The notes under the pieces: model-generated
What the model was told of the DNA's origin: nothing
Seen by the model: only the letters and a program-made list of their open reading frames with translations
Database searches by the model: none
Translations under genes and position numbers: made by a program
Shown here: one piece after another, positions 1-8,909 of the stretch
Position numbering within the stretch: position 1 is the first letter of the stretch
Layout of the letters: every line of letters starts with the position of its first letter
Assembly (NCBI RefSeq): GCF_008711285.1
Contig: NZ_VXDC01000009.1
Coordinates: 1-64,000 of the forward strand
Direction: 5' to 3'
Origin: Roseibium aquae
GTDB lineage: Bacteria; Pseudomonadota; Alphaproteobacteria; Rhizobiales; Stappiaceae
DNA: 64,000 nt

Positions 1-86
1 TCGACGTGAAAGAGGAGACGTTACCAGCCTGCAGCCCCGAGGATTATGCCGAACCCGATGCAGCAAAACTGAAGGTATTCAGATGA
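1..86 (+). CDS. 3' end of an unidentified protein (partial)
   Basis: An open frame enters from the left edge (first full codon at position 3) and stops with TGA at 84-86. It encodes 27 residues ending in AAKLKVFR. The stop lies 8 bases from the stop of the convergent binding-protein gene, which is the spacing expected for two real genes meeting tail to tail. The tail is hydrophilic, so it is unlikely to be an ABC permease end. No family can be assigned from so short a piece, and chance reading frame remains possible. Confidence 0.4.
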   Translation, partial: DVKEETLPACSPEDYAEPDAAKLKVFR

Positions 87-94
87 TTACACAG

Positions 95-1243
95 TTACAT
101 CGGCATAATCCGGGCATCGGCATAATGCATCAATCCCATATATGGAAACGTCGGATACGGGATGGTCCGCATGTTGGCCGCTTCAAACACGCCTGTCGCC
201 GCGGGGGTCGGCTCATACCCCTCAAGCAGCCAGACCGCCTGCACCGCCACATCCGGGTCTTGGAGAATGGATGGATCGATGGCGTTCATCATGGCGATGA
301 AGGTCGCTTGCGCGTCTTTATCGCTGATGTTCTTTGACACTGTCCAGCCATCCCACCACAGGGTCGAGGCCGGAATGTCCCCTCCCCCGACAGTCATCGG
401 ACCGGCAATCGCAAACCCGTCAATCACGTCCTGCGGCACACCATCGGCCGTTGTGAGCGTTGCGGCGCGCGACCCCCACATGTTCATCAGCGCAACGTTA
501 CCGGCGCGGAATTCCGCATTGGTCGCGTTGGAATCGTGGGTCAGGAAGTCCGGGTTCATATAGCCGCTGAGCGCCTTCATCATTTCGAGCGCCTTGACAC
601 CCGCCTCGGAATTGACGTTCGGCTCGGCGGTGCCCGGCTTGAAGAACTCCCCGCCATAACCCAGGAACATGTTGTTGAATTCCTGAGCCAAATTCCACCC
701 GGCGGCATAGGCACCACCGACGGGATACTGCAGGATTCCCTCGTCTCGGATCCGCTGGGCAAGCTCCAGCATTTCCTCATAGGTTCTGGGCGGCTCGGCC
801 CCGATGCGGTCGAGTATGTCCTTGCGATACACCAGATGCTGGGCATTGGCCATGAACGCGACGGCCATCACCTTGCCATCGATCGTGATCAGCTGGTTTG
901 GGGACAAGCCTTGCCCATGTTCGGCGACCAGATCGTCGAGCGGGCGGATCAAGTCCTCGTTCAACAGCGCAACGATCGAGGAATTGGCAATGATCGCGCT
1001 CGTATACTCCGCCGGATTGCCGCTCATGCCGGCGATATTGAGTTTCTGGTGGTCGGCGGTCAGGTTCGCCTTGACCTCGACCGCATCGGTTGCGCAGGCG
1101 CTTGCCCCTTCCCCGACTGTCTGGATGGCGGGGAACTCGTTGCCGATGATGCTGACCCGGCCGCTTTCGATCCCGCAATCCGCATTGGCTGCGCCGGCCA
1201 TCACGGCCAAAGCGGTTGCCAATAGTGTTTGTTTCATGCGCAT
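95..1243 (-). CDS. ABC transporter extracellular solute-binding protein (sugar type, family 1)
   Basis: A 382-residue periplasmic binding protein. A Sec signal peptide spans about residues 1-21, with a charged start, a hydrophobic core and likely cleavage after ANA. The mature part has the two-lobe pattern of family 1 carbohydrate-binding proteins, including a YRKDILDRIGAEPPRTYEEM segment typical of these proteins. The ATG at 1243 is preceded by a strong GGGAGGAA ribosome site 8 bases upstream. It follows the ABC ATPase gene (1324-2379) by 80 bases on the same strand, so the pair probably forms one operon. No permease genes are adjacent. The substrate cannot be read from the sequence; a sugar, polyol or sugar acid is likely. 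Confidence 0.85.
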   Translation of the reverse strand: MRMKQTLLATALAVMAGAANADCGIESGRVSIIGNEFPAIQTVGEGASACATDAVEVKANLTADHQKLNIAGMSGNPAEYTSAIIANSSIVALLNEDLIRPLDDLVAEHGQGLSPNQLITIDGKVMAVAFMANAQHLVYRKDILDRIGAEPPRTYEEMLELAQRIRDEGILQYPVGGAYAAGWNLAQEFNNMFLGYGGEFFKPGTAEPNVNSEAGVKALEMMKALSGYMNPDFLTHDSNATNAEFRAGNVALMNMWGSRAATLTTADGVPQDVIDGFAIAGPMTVGGGDIPASTLWWDGWTVSKNISDKDAQATFIAMMNAIDPSILQDPDVAVQAVWLLEGYEPTPAATGVFEAANMRTIPYPTFPYMGLMHYADARIMPM

Positions 1244-1323
1244 TCAGACTTCCTCCCAATGCTCCCTGCGCCGCTGCGGCGCATCTTCTGCAGGCCCGGC
1301 CTCCTTGCCGGCCCCGAACCGGT

Positions 1324-2379
1324 TCACGGGTCAAGACGCACGCCTGTCTCGTGGTGAAACAGGTGGCAAATCGCGGCAGGAATGTGCAGTCCCACCGTTT
1401 CATCGATCTCGATCCGGTATTCCTTGCCCGCCTTGACCGACACCATCGAGCCTCTGGCCTTCACGGTGATCATCGTTGCGTCGCCGAGCAGTTCCATGGT
1501 GTAGACCGGGGCTGTGATTTCCGTTTCGCCATCGGTGCGGGCAACACTGGCGTCCTCGGCCCGGAAACCGAGCGTGATGGGCCCATCCGGCCCCGGCAGC
1601 CCGGAAATGCGGACATGATCGCCGGTGAATACGCCCCCTTGCAGGTGGCCCTCCATCAGGTTCATGGCCGGTGATCCGATGAAGCCCGCCACGAAGGTGT
1701 TCGCGGGCCGGTCGTAGATCTGCGTGGGCGTGCCGACCTGCTGAATGACACCGTGTTTCATGACGACGACCCGGTCGGCGAGTGTCATGGCCTCGATCTG
1801 ATCGTGGGTGACGTAAATGGTCGTGACTTGCAGTTCATGCTGCAGATTTTTGATCTGAGCGCGCGTCGACACCCTCAGCTTGGCATCCAGGTTCGACAAG
1901 GGTTCGTCCATGAGGAAGACATTCGGTTCGCGCACGATGGCCCTTGCAAGGGCTACCCTTTGGCGCTGTCCGCCCGACAACTCCGCCGGCTTACGATGCA
2001 GGAAATCTCGTAATTCCACCATGTCGGCGGCCCGCATCACCCTGTCATCATGCGTGGCCGGGTCAACCTTCCGGACCTTCAGCGGAAAGCGGATATTCTC
2101 GTAAACATTCATGTTGGGATAAAGGCCGTAGGACTGAAACACCATGGCGATGTCGCGGTCCTTCGGTTCAAGACCGTTGACCACTCGGTCGCCGATGATG
2201 ATTTGCCCCTCGGTGACATCTTCGAGACCGGCAATCATCCGCATGGTCGTTGTCTTGCCACAACCGGAGGGACCCAGCAGAACAAGGAACTCTCGGTCGG
2301 CGATCGTGAGATCGAAATTGTCGACCCCGACAAAGTTTCCCCATCGCTTGGATACATTTTTCAGCTGAATTCCGGCCAA
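1324..2379 (-). CDS. ABC transporter ATP-binding protein (UgpC/MalK/MsmX type)
   Basis: A 351-residue ATPase that would power sugar import at the inner membrane. Walker A GPSGCGKT is at residues 36-43, the signature [14 protein letters not shown] at about 130-145, Walker B with [12 protein letters not shown] just after, and the H-loop THDQIEAM at about 190. The C-terminal third is the OB/TOBE regulatory domain of the MalK class, including the [15 protein letters not shown] boundary. The start is a TTG at 2379 with a good GGAGGGG site 7 bases upstream; no nearby ATG fits the family N-terminus. It precedes the binding protein gene and is divergent from the SnoaL-like gene. ATPases of this class can serve several importers, which may matter because its permeases are not here. 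Confidence 0.93.
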   Translation of the reverse strand: MAGIQLKNVSKRWGNFVGVDNFDLTIADREFLVLLGPSGCGKTTTMRMIAGLEDVTEGQIIIGDRVVNGLEPKDRDIAMVFQSYGLYPNMNVYENIRFPLKVRKVDPATHDDRVMRAADMVELRDFLHRKPAELSGGQRQRVALARAIVREPNVFLMDEPLSNLDAKLRVSTRAQIKNLQHELQVTTIYVTHDQIEAMTLADRVVVMKHGVIQQVGTPTQIYDRPANTFVAGFIGSPAMNLMEGHLQGGVFTGDHVRISGLPGPDGPITLGFRAEDASVARTDGETEITAPVYTMELLGDATMITVKARGSMVSVKAGKEYRIEIDETVGLHIPAAICHLFHHETGVRLDP

Positions 2380-2489
2380 AGCGCCCCTCCCGCACTGGCG
2401 TCCGGATGCCGCCGGCGCGTGCTTTGCCAGCGTTCGGAAACTTATGTTTTTCTAGCTAGACACAGCATCCAGTCTTTGGCAATGATTTT

Positions 2490-2505
2490 TTGCATACGAA
2501 TGCAA
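2490..2505. promoter_or_regulatory. Perfect inverted repeat, candidate operator in a divergent promoter region
   Basis: TTGCAT-ACGA-ATGCAA is a perfect 6-4-6 inverted repeat. It lies in the 146-base gap between the TTG start of the ABC ATPase (2379) and the ATG of the SnoaL-like gene (2526), so a repressor bound here could control both directions. The symmetry suits LacI- or GntR-type sugar regulators, but no such regulator gene is adjacent. Confidence 0.4.
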
Positions 2506-2525
2506 CCCGCCCTCGAAAGACACGC

Positions 2526-3563
2526 ATGACCGATTTCCGTCAGGCCCCCCACACATTCTTGAACGCCCTGTTCGGACCAAGGACAGGCCCTAAGGATCCG
2601 GATCTCTCCGAGTTCCTTACGCCCTGTTCGACATGGCATCTCGCCGCGCCGGGTCAAGTCCTGACCGGCACCGACCAAGTTCTGGAAGGGTTCATCAAGC
2701 CTTTGAAAACCGCCTTGTCCGAGGTTCGCCGACGGGACGAAATCTTTATCGGCGGGCCAAACCGGCGCCCCCCTGGCGGCCAATGGATCGCGAGCCTGAC
2801 CCACTATGTGGGCAACTTCGAGGCGCCGTTGTTCGGGCTGGCCCCGTCGCATCATCTGGTATTCCTGCGCGCGGGCGAGTTTTACCGGATAGAAGAGGAT
2901 GGCCGGATATCCGAAGCCCGGATCCTGTTCGATCTGATCGACCTGATGCGCCAAACCCGCCGGTTTCCCTTACCCAGGGTCCTCGGCACGGAGATGCTGT
3001 TCCCAGGACCGGCCACCCATGACGGCATCCTTCCGCAAGATGACGGCCGGGGCGAAGCGACCCTCGACCTGTGCGAAGCGATGCTGGCCGATATGCGGGC
3101 ATTCGATCCCGAAACCTTCACCTCGAAGGGCCAGACCGGCCCGGACGGCTACTGGGACGACGACATGCTGTGGTACGGACCGGGCGGGATCGGGGCAAAT
3201 TACCGCTGGAGCGGGTTCGAGAAAGACCACCGCGCTTCCTTTCTGACCGCCTTTCCCGATCGCGTCGGCGGGAACCATTATTGCCGGATCGGCAACGCAC
3301 ATTACGCGGCGGTCAGCGGGTGGCCCTCCATGACCATGACCCATCAGGGCGACTATCTGGGCCAGAAAGCCGACGGCCGCGCCCTCACCTTGCGGGTCAT
3401 GGATTTTTATCGCTGCGCTAACTCCAAGATCTGCGAGAATTGGGTCCTGCTCGATTATGTGGATCTGTTTGCGCAGATGGGCCGGGACCTGATCGCGGAA
3501 TCAAATGCAATGATCGCCGGCACCAGCCCTTCGGGCCAAGAAGCCAAGCCGGTTTTCCCCTAA
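2526..3563 (+). CDS. SnoaL-like (NTF2-fold) protein with two tandem domains
   Basis: A 345-residue cytoplasmic protein with no signal peptide. Two halves each resemble the SnoaL/polyketide-cyclase-like NTF2 fold. The first covers about residues 30-150 and contains WHLAAPGQVLTGTDQV and an aromatic-rich HYVGNFEAPLFG stretch. The second covers about 195-330, from WYGPGGIGANYRWSGFEKDH to DYVDLFAQMGRDL. Such proteins bind small hydrophobic or polyol ligands and some are cyclases or isomerases, but the role is unknown. The ATG at 2526 is preferred over an upstream in-frame TTG at 2490, which lies inside an inverted repeat and lacks a ribosome site. It is divergent from the ABC ATPase and ends 60 bases before the convergent EAL gene. 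Confidence 0.7.
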   Translation: MTDFRQAPHTFLNALFGPRTGPKDPDLSEFLTPCSTWHLAAPGQVLTGTDQVLEGFIKPLKTALSEVRRRDEIFIGGPNRRPPGGQWIASLTHYVGNFEAPLFGLAPSHHLVFLRAGEFYRIEEDGRISEARILFDLIDLMRQTRRFPLPRVLGTEMLFPGPATHDGILPQDDGRGEATLDLCEAMLADMRAFDPETFTSKGQTGPDGYWDDDMLWYGPGGIGANYRWSGFEKDHRASFLTAFPDRVGGNHYCRIGNAHYAAVSGWPSMTMTHQGDYLGQKADGRALTLRVMDFYRCANSKICENWVLLDYVDLFAQMGRDLIAESNAMIAGTSPSGQEAKPVFP

Positions 3564-3623
3564 TGGAACCGCACAGGGGGGACCAAAGCGGAGTTGACCC
3601 CACCCCGCCCGCTGGATACGACG

Positions 3624-5864
3624 TCAGGAAATAGAGATGAATCCGGGTTCATTCGCGCGCTGGATAAATCCGGCAAGCTCGGAGTTGGGAACGGCCTTCG
3701 AATACAAATAGCCCTGCAGATAGGTGCATCCAAGATCACGCAGGATGTTGCGTTGAGCCAGCGTTTCAACCCCCTCCGCCGTCACCTCCAGGCCGAGCGC
3801 CTGGGCGACTGCCAGAATGGACCGCACCACCGCGAGGGCGTCGTCGTCCTGATCCATGTTGGTAATGAACGCCCGGTCGACCTTAATCCCATCGACGGGC
3901 AACTTGCGCAAATAACTGAACGAGGAATACCCGGTCCCGAAGTCGTCGATCACAACTTTTCCGCCGTTCTTCCGGATCCATTCCAGAAACGAGATGGTTT
4001 CCTGATCATTGTTCAGGAACAGGCCTTCCGTGACCTCAAAAACGAGGCGATTCAGGGGCATCCCGGTCGCCTCGATAGCAGCGTCAATATCCGCATAGAT
4101 CCGGCTCGACTGTGCCTGCTTGGGTGACAGGTTCAGGTTGAGATGAATGCCGTCCGTGTTGCGGCCCATTGCCATGTAGTCGCTCATCGCGGATTTCAAC
4201 ATCCACGCGCCCACATCCAGAATCATGCCGCTTGCCTCGGCCGCCTCGATCATCCGCTGGGTGTTCAGGAAGTCACCCGCCGACGTTCGGAACCGCATCA
4301 AGGCCTCACACGAGTAAAGATTTTCCGTATCCGCCTGGAGGATGGGCTGAAAATAGACGAGGAACTCGGTCTTGCCCGCGGTGCCGGTCAACAGGGAGGT
4401 CAGGCGCAACCGTTCAAACGCAACCTCTTGCATCGCCGGATTGAAAACGGCGTAGGTTCCGATCCCACGCTGACGAAGATCGTTGAGCGCAATGGATGCG
4501 TACCGGGCCAACTGCTCGGGATCGTCGCCATGATCGCCCGAATTCGCGATCCCAACCCGCATGCGGATGTTGAAGACGTTGTCACCCACCGTGATCGGTT
4601 CGTTGAACAGCCCTTCAATGACATCGACAACCTGGGACAGCCGCTCCGCGGGCACCGCATCCAGCACAATCAAAAACTCATCGACTTCCTTGCGGGCCAC
4701 AACATGGGCGTTTGGGAAGCCGGACTTCAGACGTATGCCGACCTTTTTCAGGAACTGTCCGATTTTTTCATCGCCAATGCCGTGCTCGATCATCCGGAAG
4801 CGCTGAATGTCCAACAAAAGAACGCTCAGAGCGCGGCCGGTGCCGTGAACGCGCCGGAATTTTTCCAAGAACGCGGCGTAACTGTAGAGCCCGGTGACGT
4901 GATCTTCATAGGCCAGCCGATGGATATGTTCCATCAGCGCGGTTTTTTCATAGCCGAGCCGGCTGTTCATCACAAACAGCTGCAGGACCTCTTCGCCAAG
5001 CAACCGTTGCAAAACGGCATACGGGATCCCCACGTGGATTGCCGCGCGCAATCCACCCCGGGTCTTCAAGGCAAGACAAGAGCTGAAGGGTTGGTGCTGT
5101 GTTTCACCGGTGGCGATGCATGCCATGATGGAATTGCGGACTTCCTCCGACGGGATGGCTTCCAACGGCCGGTCGACCATGCCGACATAAGCGCCGGCTG
5201 CCGCAAGAACCCGGATCGCAGGACGCTCTTCTTCCCCCGTGTCCCGGTCCACCGCGCACACCAGTCCTTCCGGCGCAACACCCACCAGGCTGCCGATCTG
5301 TTCGAGCACCCCTCCGGCAAAATCCCGGACGGAGTTCTTTTCAACAAGATCGGCGAAATGGAGATTGAGGGTTTTGAGATTGCAGCGGTTGTTTTCCAGA
5401 TCCGTCAGGAGTTTGAACCCCCGCAACCCGGTCACGATGGTCGTGACCAGTTTGGCCCGCGTGAGTTCGGACTTTTCCTTGTAATCATCGATTTCGTATT
5501 TCTGGATGACATCGATCTGCGGCGCGTATCCAGGCTGGCCAGTCCGCAGAACCAGGCGGATCAGGGGGTTTGCGAGATCGTGCCGGATCCAGCTCACCAG
5601 GTCGAGGCCGGCGGTGTCCGTCTCCATGACGACATCGATCAAGGCGACCGCAATGTCCTTGTTTTCTTCCAGAACCGGCTTTGCCTCGGCCATCGACAGG
5701 GCATGATAAAGCTTGAGCCCGCGCTCCTCGAGACGGCAGCCACTCAATGCGATCCGTGTCGCCTCGTGGACCTCCTGATCGTCATCCACAATCAGGACTT
5801 TCCAGGGCGCGAGCGTTGTCGGCGTTGCCTTACGTTCCGATTTGGCGAGAAAATCCATCGGCAT
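3624..5864 (-). CDS. Response regulator with DUF3369, degenerate GGDEF and EAL domains; probable c-di-GMP phosphodiesterase
   Basis: A 746-residue cytoplasmic signalling protein. Domains in order: a receiver domain at about 20-150 with acidic pocket VDDDQ and probable phospho-acceptor D77; a DUF3369 sensory-type domain at about 165-320; a GGDEF domain at about 330-480; and an EAL domain at about 495-740. The GGDEF signature is replaced by KEVDEF, so cyclase activity is unlikely. The EAL domain keeps CEALMRF, FEVTEGLF, DDFGTGYSSFSYL, KVDRAFI and TAEGVET, the metal and substrate residues of active phosphodiesterases. It sits 20 bases after the stop of the histidine kinase gene, so that kinase probably phosphorylates it. 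Lowered c-di-GMP would favour motility, which fits the flagellar region about 13 kb away. Confidence 0.92.
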   Translation of the reverse strand: MPMDFLAKSERKATPTTLAPWKVLIVDDDQEVHEATRIALSGCRLEERGLKLYHALSMAEAKPVLEENKDIAVALIDVVMETDTAGLDLVSWIRHDLANPLIRLVLRTGQPGYAPQIDVIQKYEIDDYKEKSELTRAKLVTTIVTGLRGFKLLTDLENNRCNLKTLNLHFADLVEKNSVRDFAGGVLEQIGSLVGVAPEGLVCAVDRDTGEEERPAIRVLAAAGAYVGMVDRPLEAIPSEEVRNSIMACIATGETQHQPFSSCLALKTRGGLRAAIHVGIPYAVLQRLLGEEVLQLFVMNSRLGYEKTALMEHIHRLAYEDHVTGLYSYAAFLEKFRRVHGTGRALSVLLLDIQRFRMIEHGIGDEKIGQFLKKVGIRLKSGFPNAHVVARKEVDEFLIVLDAVPAERLSQVVDVIEGLFNEPITVGDNVFNIRMRVGIANSGDHGDDPEQLARYASIALNDLRQRGIGTYAVFNPAMQEVAFERLRLTSLLTGTAGKTEFLVYFQPILQADTENLYSCEALMRFRTSAGDFLNTQRMIEAAEASGMILDVGAWMLKSAMSDYMAMGRNTDGIHLNLNLSPKQAQSSRIYADIDAAIEATGMPLNRLVFEVTEGLFLNNDQETISFLEWIRKNGGKVVIDDFGTGYSSFSYLRKLPVDGIKVDRAFITNMDQDDDALAVVRSILAVAQALGLEVTAEGVETLAQRNILRDLGCTYLQGYLYSKAVPNSELAGFIQRANEPGFISIS

Positions 5865-5884
5865 ACAGACTTACCTTTCGTGCG

Positions 5885-7432
5885 CTAGGCCGCATCACGT
5901 GCATTTGCGAGGGTGGCCGGAAGCTCGATGGAAAACGTCGTTCCAGACCCCACTTCGGATTTCACCGATATTTGTCCTTGAAGAACTTCCGTGACCAGCC
6001 GGTAGACGATCGCCATGCCCAAACCGGAACCTCCTTTGCCGAACTTGGTGGTGAAGAACGGCTCGAAGAGCCGCTTGAGATTCTTCTCAGGAATGCCGCA
6101 GCCGTGGTCCCGGCATTCGATGATAACACCCCCGCCTCCCGAACAAAGGCGGCTCGAAAGAACCACGTCACCTGAGGCCATGTTTTCATAGGCATGCTTC
6201 ACCGCGTTCTCGACAAGGTTGGTCACGATCTGACTGACGGCACCCGGGTAGCTGTTGATCACGGTATTTGCGGCAAGCTCTGTGCGAACAACGTAGGGGG
6301 TTTTGCGCAAGCTCGGCTGCAAGGTGGCAATGGTTTCGGTGATGATGTGATCGATATTGAACTCGCGCTTCTTTTCGCTTTGCCGGTCAACGGCCACCTG
6401 GCGGAAGTTCTGAACCAGTTCACGGGCGCGCCCGAGTGTCTTTTCGATCACTGCAGAGGCTTCGGCGATACGGATCAGTTCCTCGCGCAAGTGCTCCAGA
6501 GTGAGCGTTTCGCGATCCAGTTCCCCTTGAACAACCGCGCAGGCCTCCGAAATCGTCGTCGCGGACATGAGACCGTTGCCCAGCGGTGTGTTCAACTCAT
6601 GAGACACCCCTGCAACCAGAGCCCCGAGCGCCGCAAGATTGTCGGCTTGAATGAGTTCTTCCTGAACTGTCTTGAGCTGCGTGGTACGCTGTTCGACGAG
6701 TTCCTCAAGATTGGTCTGGTAGTCCTGAATCTTCAAAAGATCCGCATGCCGGCGCTGCACCATGGTTTGAAGCGCCGAGGCCATGACCCCTATTTCATCA
6801 TCGCGGCCCGGCATCAGTTCCATCTTCGGCGGAGATTCGATCAATCGCGGCGTTGTCAGGTAGTTCACGACATTCGACAGCGGCAATCCGATCAGGCGAT
6901 GGAAAATCACCCGGATGATCACACCGAGAATGAAGATGTACAAGACAATGCTGAGCACGGTCGAGAAGACGACAGACGTGACCTGGTTGTAGATTTCGCC
7001 GCGATCGATCACGAAGAACACCGATCCGATGTAGTTCGCGTTTGCGTATTGGGCGGGACTGACAAGATCGTATTTCAGCGCGGTATCGCGCAAATCCGGT
7101 TCGGGAATGCCGTACTTGCCGGTGTCGGGCGTTTCGACCCAAACGCTGCGCACGGCTTGAAGGCTCAACAGCCCGTCCACGATCTGCTGCGCGGAGGCTT
7201 CGTTGATCGACCACACGGCACGCTCAAGCGGTTCTTTTGAAGCTTGAAACAGGGATTGCGTGGTGGTGATGGCGCGATCCAGTTCCCTGTCCCAAAGATA
7301 TTTTGTCAAGCCGGCGATGAATACCAGACCGAGAATTGCGAAAGAACCGAGCGTATAAAGGATGAAAGTGCGCGAAAGACTTCGCTTGGGATGCATCGTC
7401 GGTTCATCGACCTTGACTGTTGCCGCATTCAT
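5885..7432 (-). CDS. Membrane sensor histidine kinase
   Basis: A 515-residue inner-membrane kinase. One transmembrane helix lies near the N-terminus (LYTLGSFAILGLVFIAGL), followed by a periplasmic sensor segment of about 130 residues. A second helix (VLSIVLYIFILGVIIRVIF) leads into a HAMP linker, a coiled coil, then HisKA with GVSHELNTPLG as H-box and HATPase with NLVENAVKHAY, DHGCGIPEKN and GKGGSGLGMAI. All kinase boxes look intact. The frame is open from a TTG at 7474, but the ATG at 7432 is a better start; the only purine-rich site is 13 bases upstream, so the start is uncertain. It is transcribed just before the REC-EAL gene, forming a two-component pair with a c-di-GMP enzyme as output instead of a DNA-binding protein. 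Confidence 0.9.
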   Translation of the reverse strand: MNAATVKVDEPTMHPKRSLSRTFILYTLGSFAILGLVFIAGLTKYLWDRELDRAITTTQSLFQASKEPLERAVWSINEASAQQIVDGLLSLQAVRSVWVETPDTGKYGIPEPDLRDTALKYDLVSPAQYANANYIGSVFFVIDRGEIYNQVTSVVFSTVLSIVLYIFILGVIIRVIFHRLIGLPLSNVVNYLTTPRLIESPPKMELMPGRDDEIGVMASALQTMVQRRHADLLKIQDYQTNLEELVEQRTTQLKTVQEELIQADNLAALGALVAGVSHELNTPLGNGLMSATTISEACAVVQGELDRETLTLEHLREELIRIAEASAVIEKTLGRARELVQNFRQVAVDRQSEKKREFNIDHIITETIATLQPSLRKTPYVVRTELAANTVINSYPGAVSQIVTNLVENAVKHAYENMASGDVVLSSRLCSGGGGVIIECRDHGCGIPEKNLKRLFEPFFTTKFGKGGSGLGMAIVYRLVTEVLQGQISVKSEVGSGTTFSIELPATLANARDAA

Positions 7433-7796
7433 GACGTCAGCCCCGCTCCCTGATGACACGGTAACTATTGACAAGACTCAAGACCGATTTCCGAAGAAAC
7501 GCTCGGCTGCCCGGTATCCAGCATAAGCCGGGATTCCTTGCCAAATTACCTATCGACCAGAAAATCTTGTAAAAAGTGATGTCCTTTTGAAACGTCATCC
7601 GCCCGGCAAACCGCCCATCTTTCACCTCTCTTGGGTCAAAGGCTTGCACGGCAGAACTGAAGAATCCAATAATTTTGACCAAAATTTCTTCTGTTCCGGA
7701 TCACGCACCCCGAATCTTGTTAAAAGTAACTAAGCAAAGCTTAAAAAGCTTTACCGAAGAGTTCCCGCCGATACTGGTTTCACTGGCTTGTGGCCG
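7433..7796. other. Intergenic region between the kinase and sugar-acid loci
   Basis: This 364-base gap is noticeably AT-richer than its flanks between about 7560 and 7760. It must contain the promoter of the kinase/EAL operon (transcribed leftward) and the 3' end of the long sugar-acid operon. An AT-rich inverted repeat AAAGCTT-AAA-AAGCTTT lies near 7736-7752. No convincing gene was found, and no terminator with a U-tract could be assigned. Confidence 0.5.
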
Positions 7797-8909
7797 TCAG
7801 CGGTCATCAGGATCGCCGCCGGCCGGATCCGGCATCCATGTGGCGCAAATTGGATGAGACCGGTCGAGGGGCAGTGAAACGGTTTGCGCCGTTCGAGCGG
7901 ACAGATAGATGGCCGCGACAAGTTCGATGGACCGGATCCCGGAGCTCATATCGACAAGACCTGCGTCCATTCCGGCAAGCGAACTGGCAATGGCATCGAA
8001 CAGACCGGCGAACCCTTCGGGCCGCGCGGCGGCCTCGCCCTTTGATCGCGCGACAACCCGATCGATCTCGGCTTGCCTTTCGGGATCACGGGCCGTGAAC
8101 CGCCACTCCCCTTCTCCGGGCGTGTAGGGCTCGCGGGCGCTTTCGGCGGTCAGGTGTTCAAACACCAGGCGAAAGCGCGTTTCGTCCCGGGCGCTGCCGA
8201 GCGTCACGGACGATGTGACCAGCCCGCCGGATTGGGTGGTCATCGCAAGCGCGGCGCAGTCTTCGGTCTCGATCGGATTGACCCGCGTGTCGACCATGGC
8301 GCAGACCGAGGTGATGTGGCCGAAATACTGGGCAACGAGGTCATGATTGTGAATGGCGTGACCCAGGATCGCGCCGCCACGTTCGGTGGCCCATTTGCCG
8401 CGCCAGGGCACTGCGTAATAGTCAGCCCCCCGGTTCCAATGGGTTTCGGCCGTTGCGACCAGAGGCCGGCCGGCGAGGCCGCTGTCAACCAAGGCCGTGA
8501 GCTGATAAAGCGCCCGTCCGTAACGGTATTGAAAGACCGGGAAGAACATGCGCCCGGCGGCGGCGGCCGCAGCCGCGATCCCGTCCGCCTCCAGAACGCT
8601 TCCGGCGATCGGCTTTTCACAGATCACATGCATGCCGGCGGCAAAGGCTTTCGCCGCGACCGGACCATGCAGGTGCGGCGGAAGGCAAATGTCGACAATA
8701 TCGATATCCGGTGCGGCCAACACCGCTTCCAGATCGGTCTCGACCCGGCACCCCGGCACCTGTCCGGCAAGGTTCGCGGCCTTCCCGGGATCGAGGTCGC
8801 AGATCGTTCGGACATTGAAACGGTCGGTCAACTGCAGGAAACCGGCAAGGTGTTTCTCACCAATCCCCGCTCCCAGAATCGCAACACGGTGCGGCGTAGG
8901 CTCAACCAT
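7797..8909 (-). CDS. Gfo/Idh/MocA family oxidoreductase (last gene of the sugar-acid operon)
   Basis: A 370-residue NAD(P)-dependent dehydrogenase of sugars, inositols or their acids. The Rossmann glycine motif VAILGAGIGEKHLAGF opens the protein. The CEKPI motif, whose Lys acts in catalysis, lies near residue 98, and an active-site histidine lies within GHAIHNHDLV. The start at 8909 overlaps the preceding gene by 8 bases (the ATG is read through its final codons), which argues for translational coupling and against the longer upstream frame. It is the most distal gene of the unit driven from 16610-16641. It shares only family-level similarity with the next two oxidoreductases, so the three probably act on different intermediates. 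The substrate is not known. Confidence 0.88.
   Translation of the reverse strand: MVEPTPHRVAILGAGIGEKHLAGFLQLTDRFNVRTICDLDPGKAANLAGQVPGCRVETDLEAVLAAPDIDIVDICLPPHLHGPVAAKAFAAGMHVICEKPIAGSVLEADGIAAAAAAAGRMFFPVFQYRYGRALYQLTALVDSGLAGRPLVATAETHWNRGADYYAVPWRGKWATERGGAILGHAIHNHDLVAQYFGHITSVCAMVDTRVNPIETEDCAALAMTTQSGGLVTSSVTLGSARDETRFRLVFEHLTAESAREPYTPGEGEWRFTARDPERQAEIDRVVARSKGEAAARPEGFAGLFDAIASSLAGMDAGLVDMSSGIRSIELVAAIYLSARTAQTVSLPLDRSHPICATWMPDPAGGDPDDR

Noticed and set aside
536..1225. A 229-codon + frame opposite the first binding protein gene
   Set aside because: The - strand frame has a signal peptide, a ribosome site and family motifs; the + frame has none of these.
4143..5888. A 581-codon open frame on + opposite the REC-EAL gene
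   Set aside because: The - strand encodes clear REC, DUF3369 and EAL motifs; the + frame has no recognisable family and is a by-product of GC-rich codon use.
7720..7734. A possible CtrA half-site pair (TTAA-N7-TAAG) upstream of the kinase
   Set aside because: The second half does not match TTAA, and a single imperfect site in AT-rich DNA is expected by chance.
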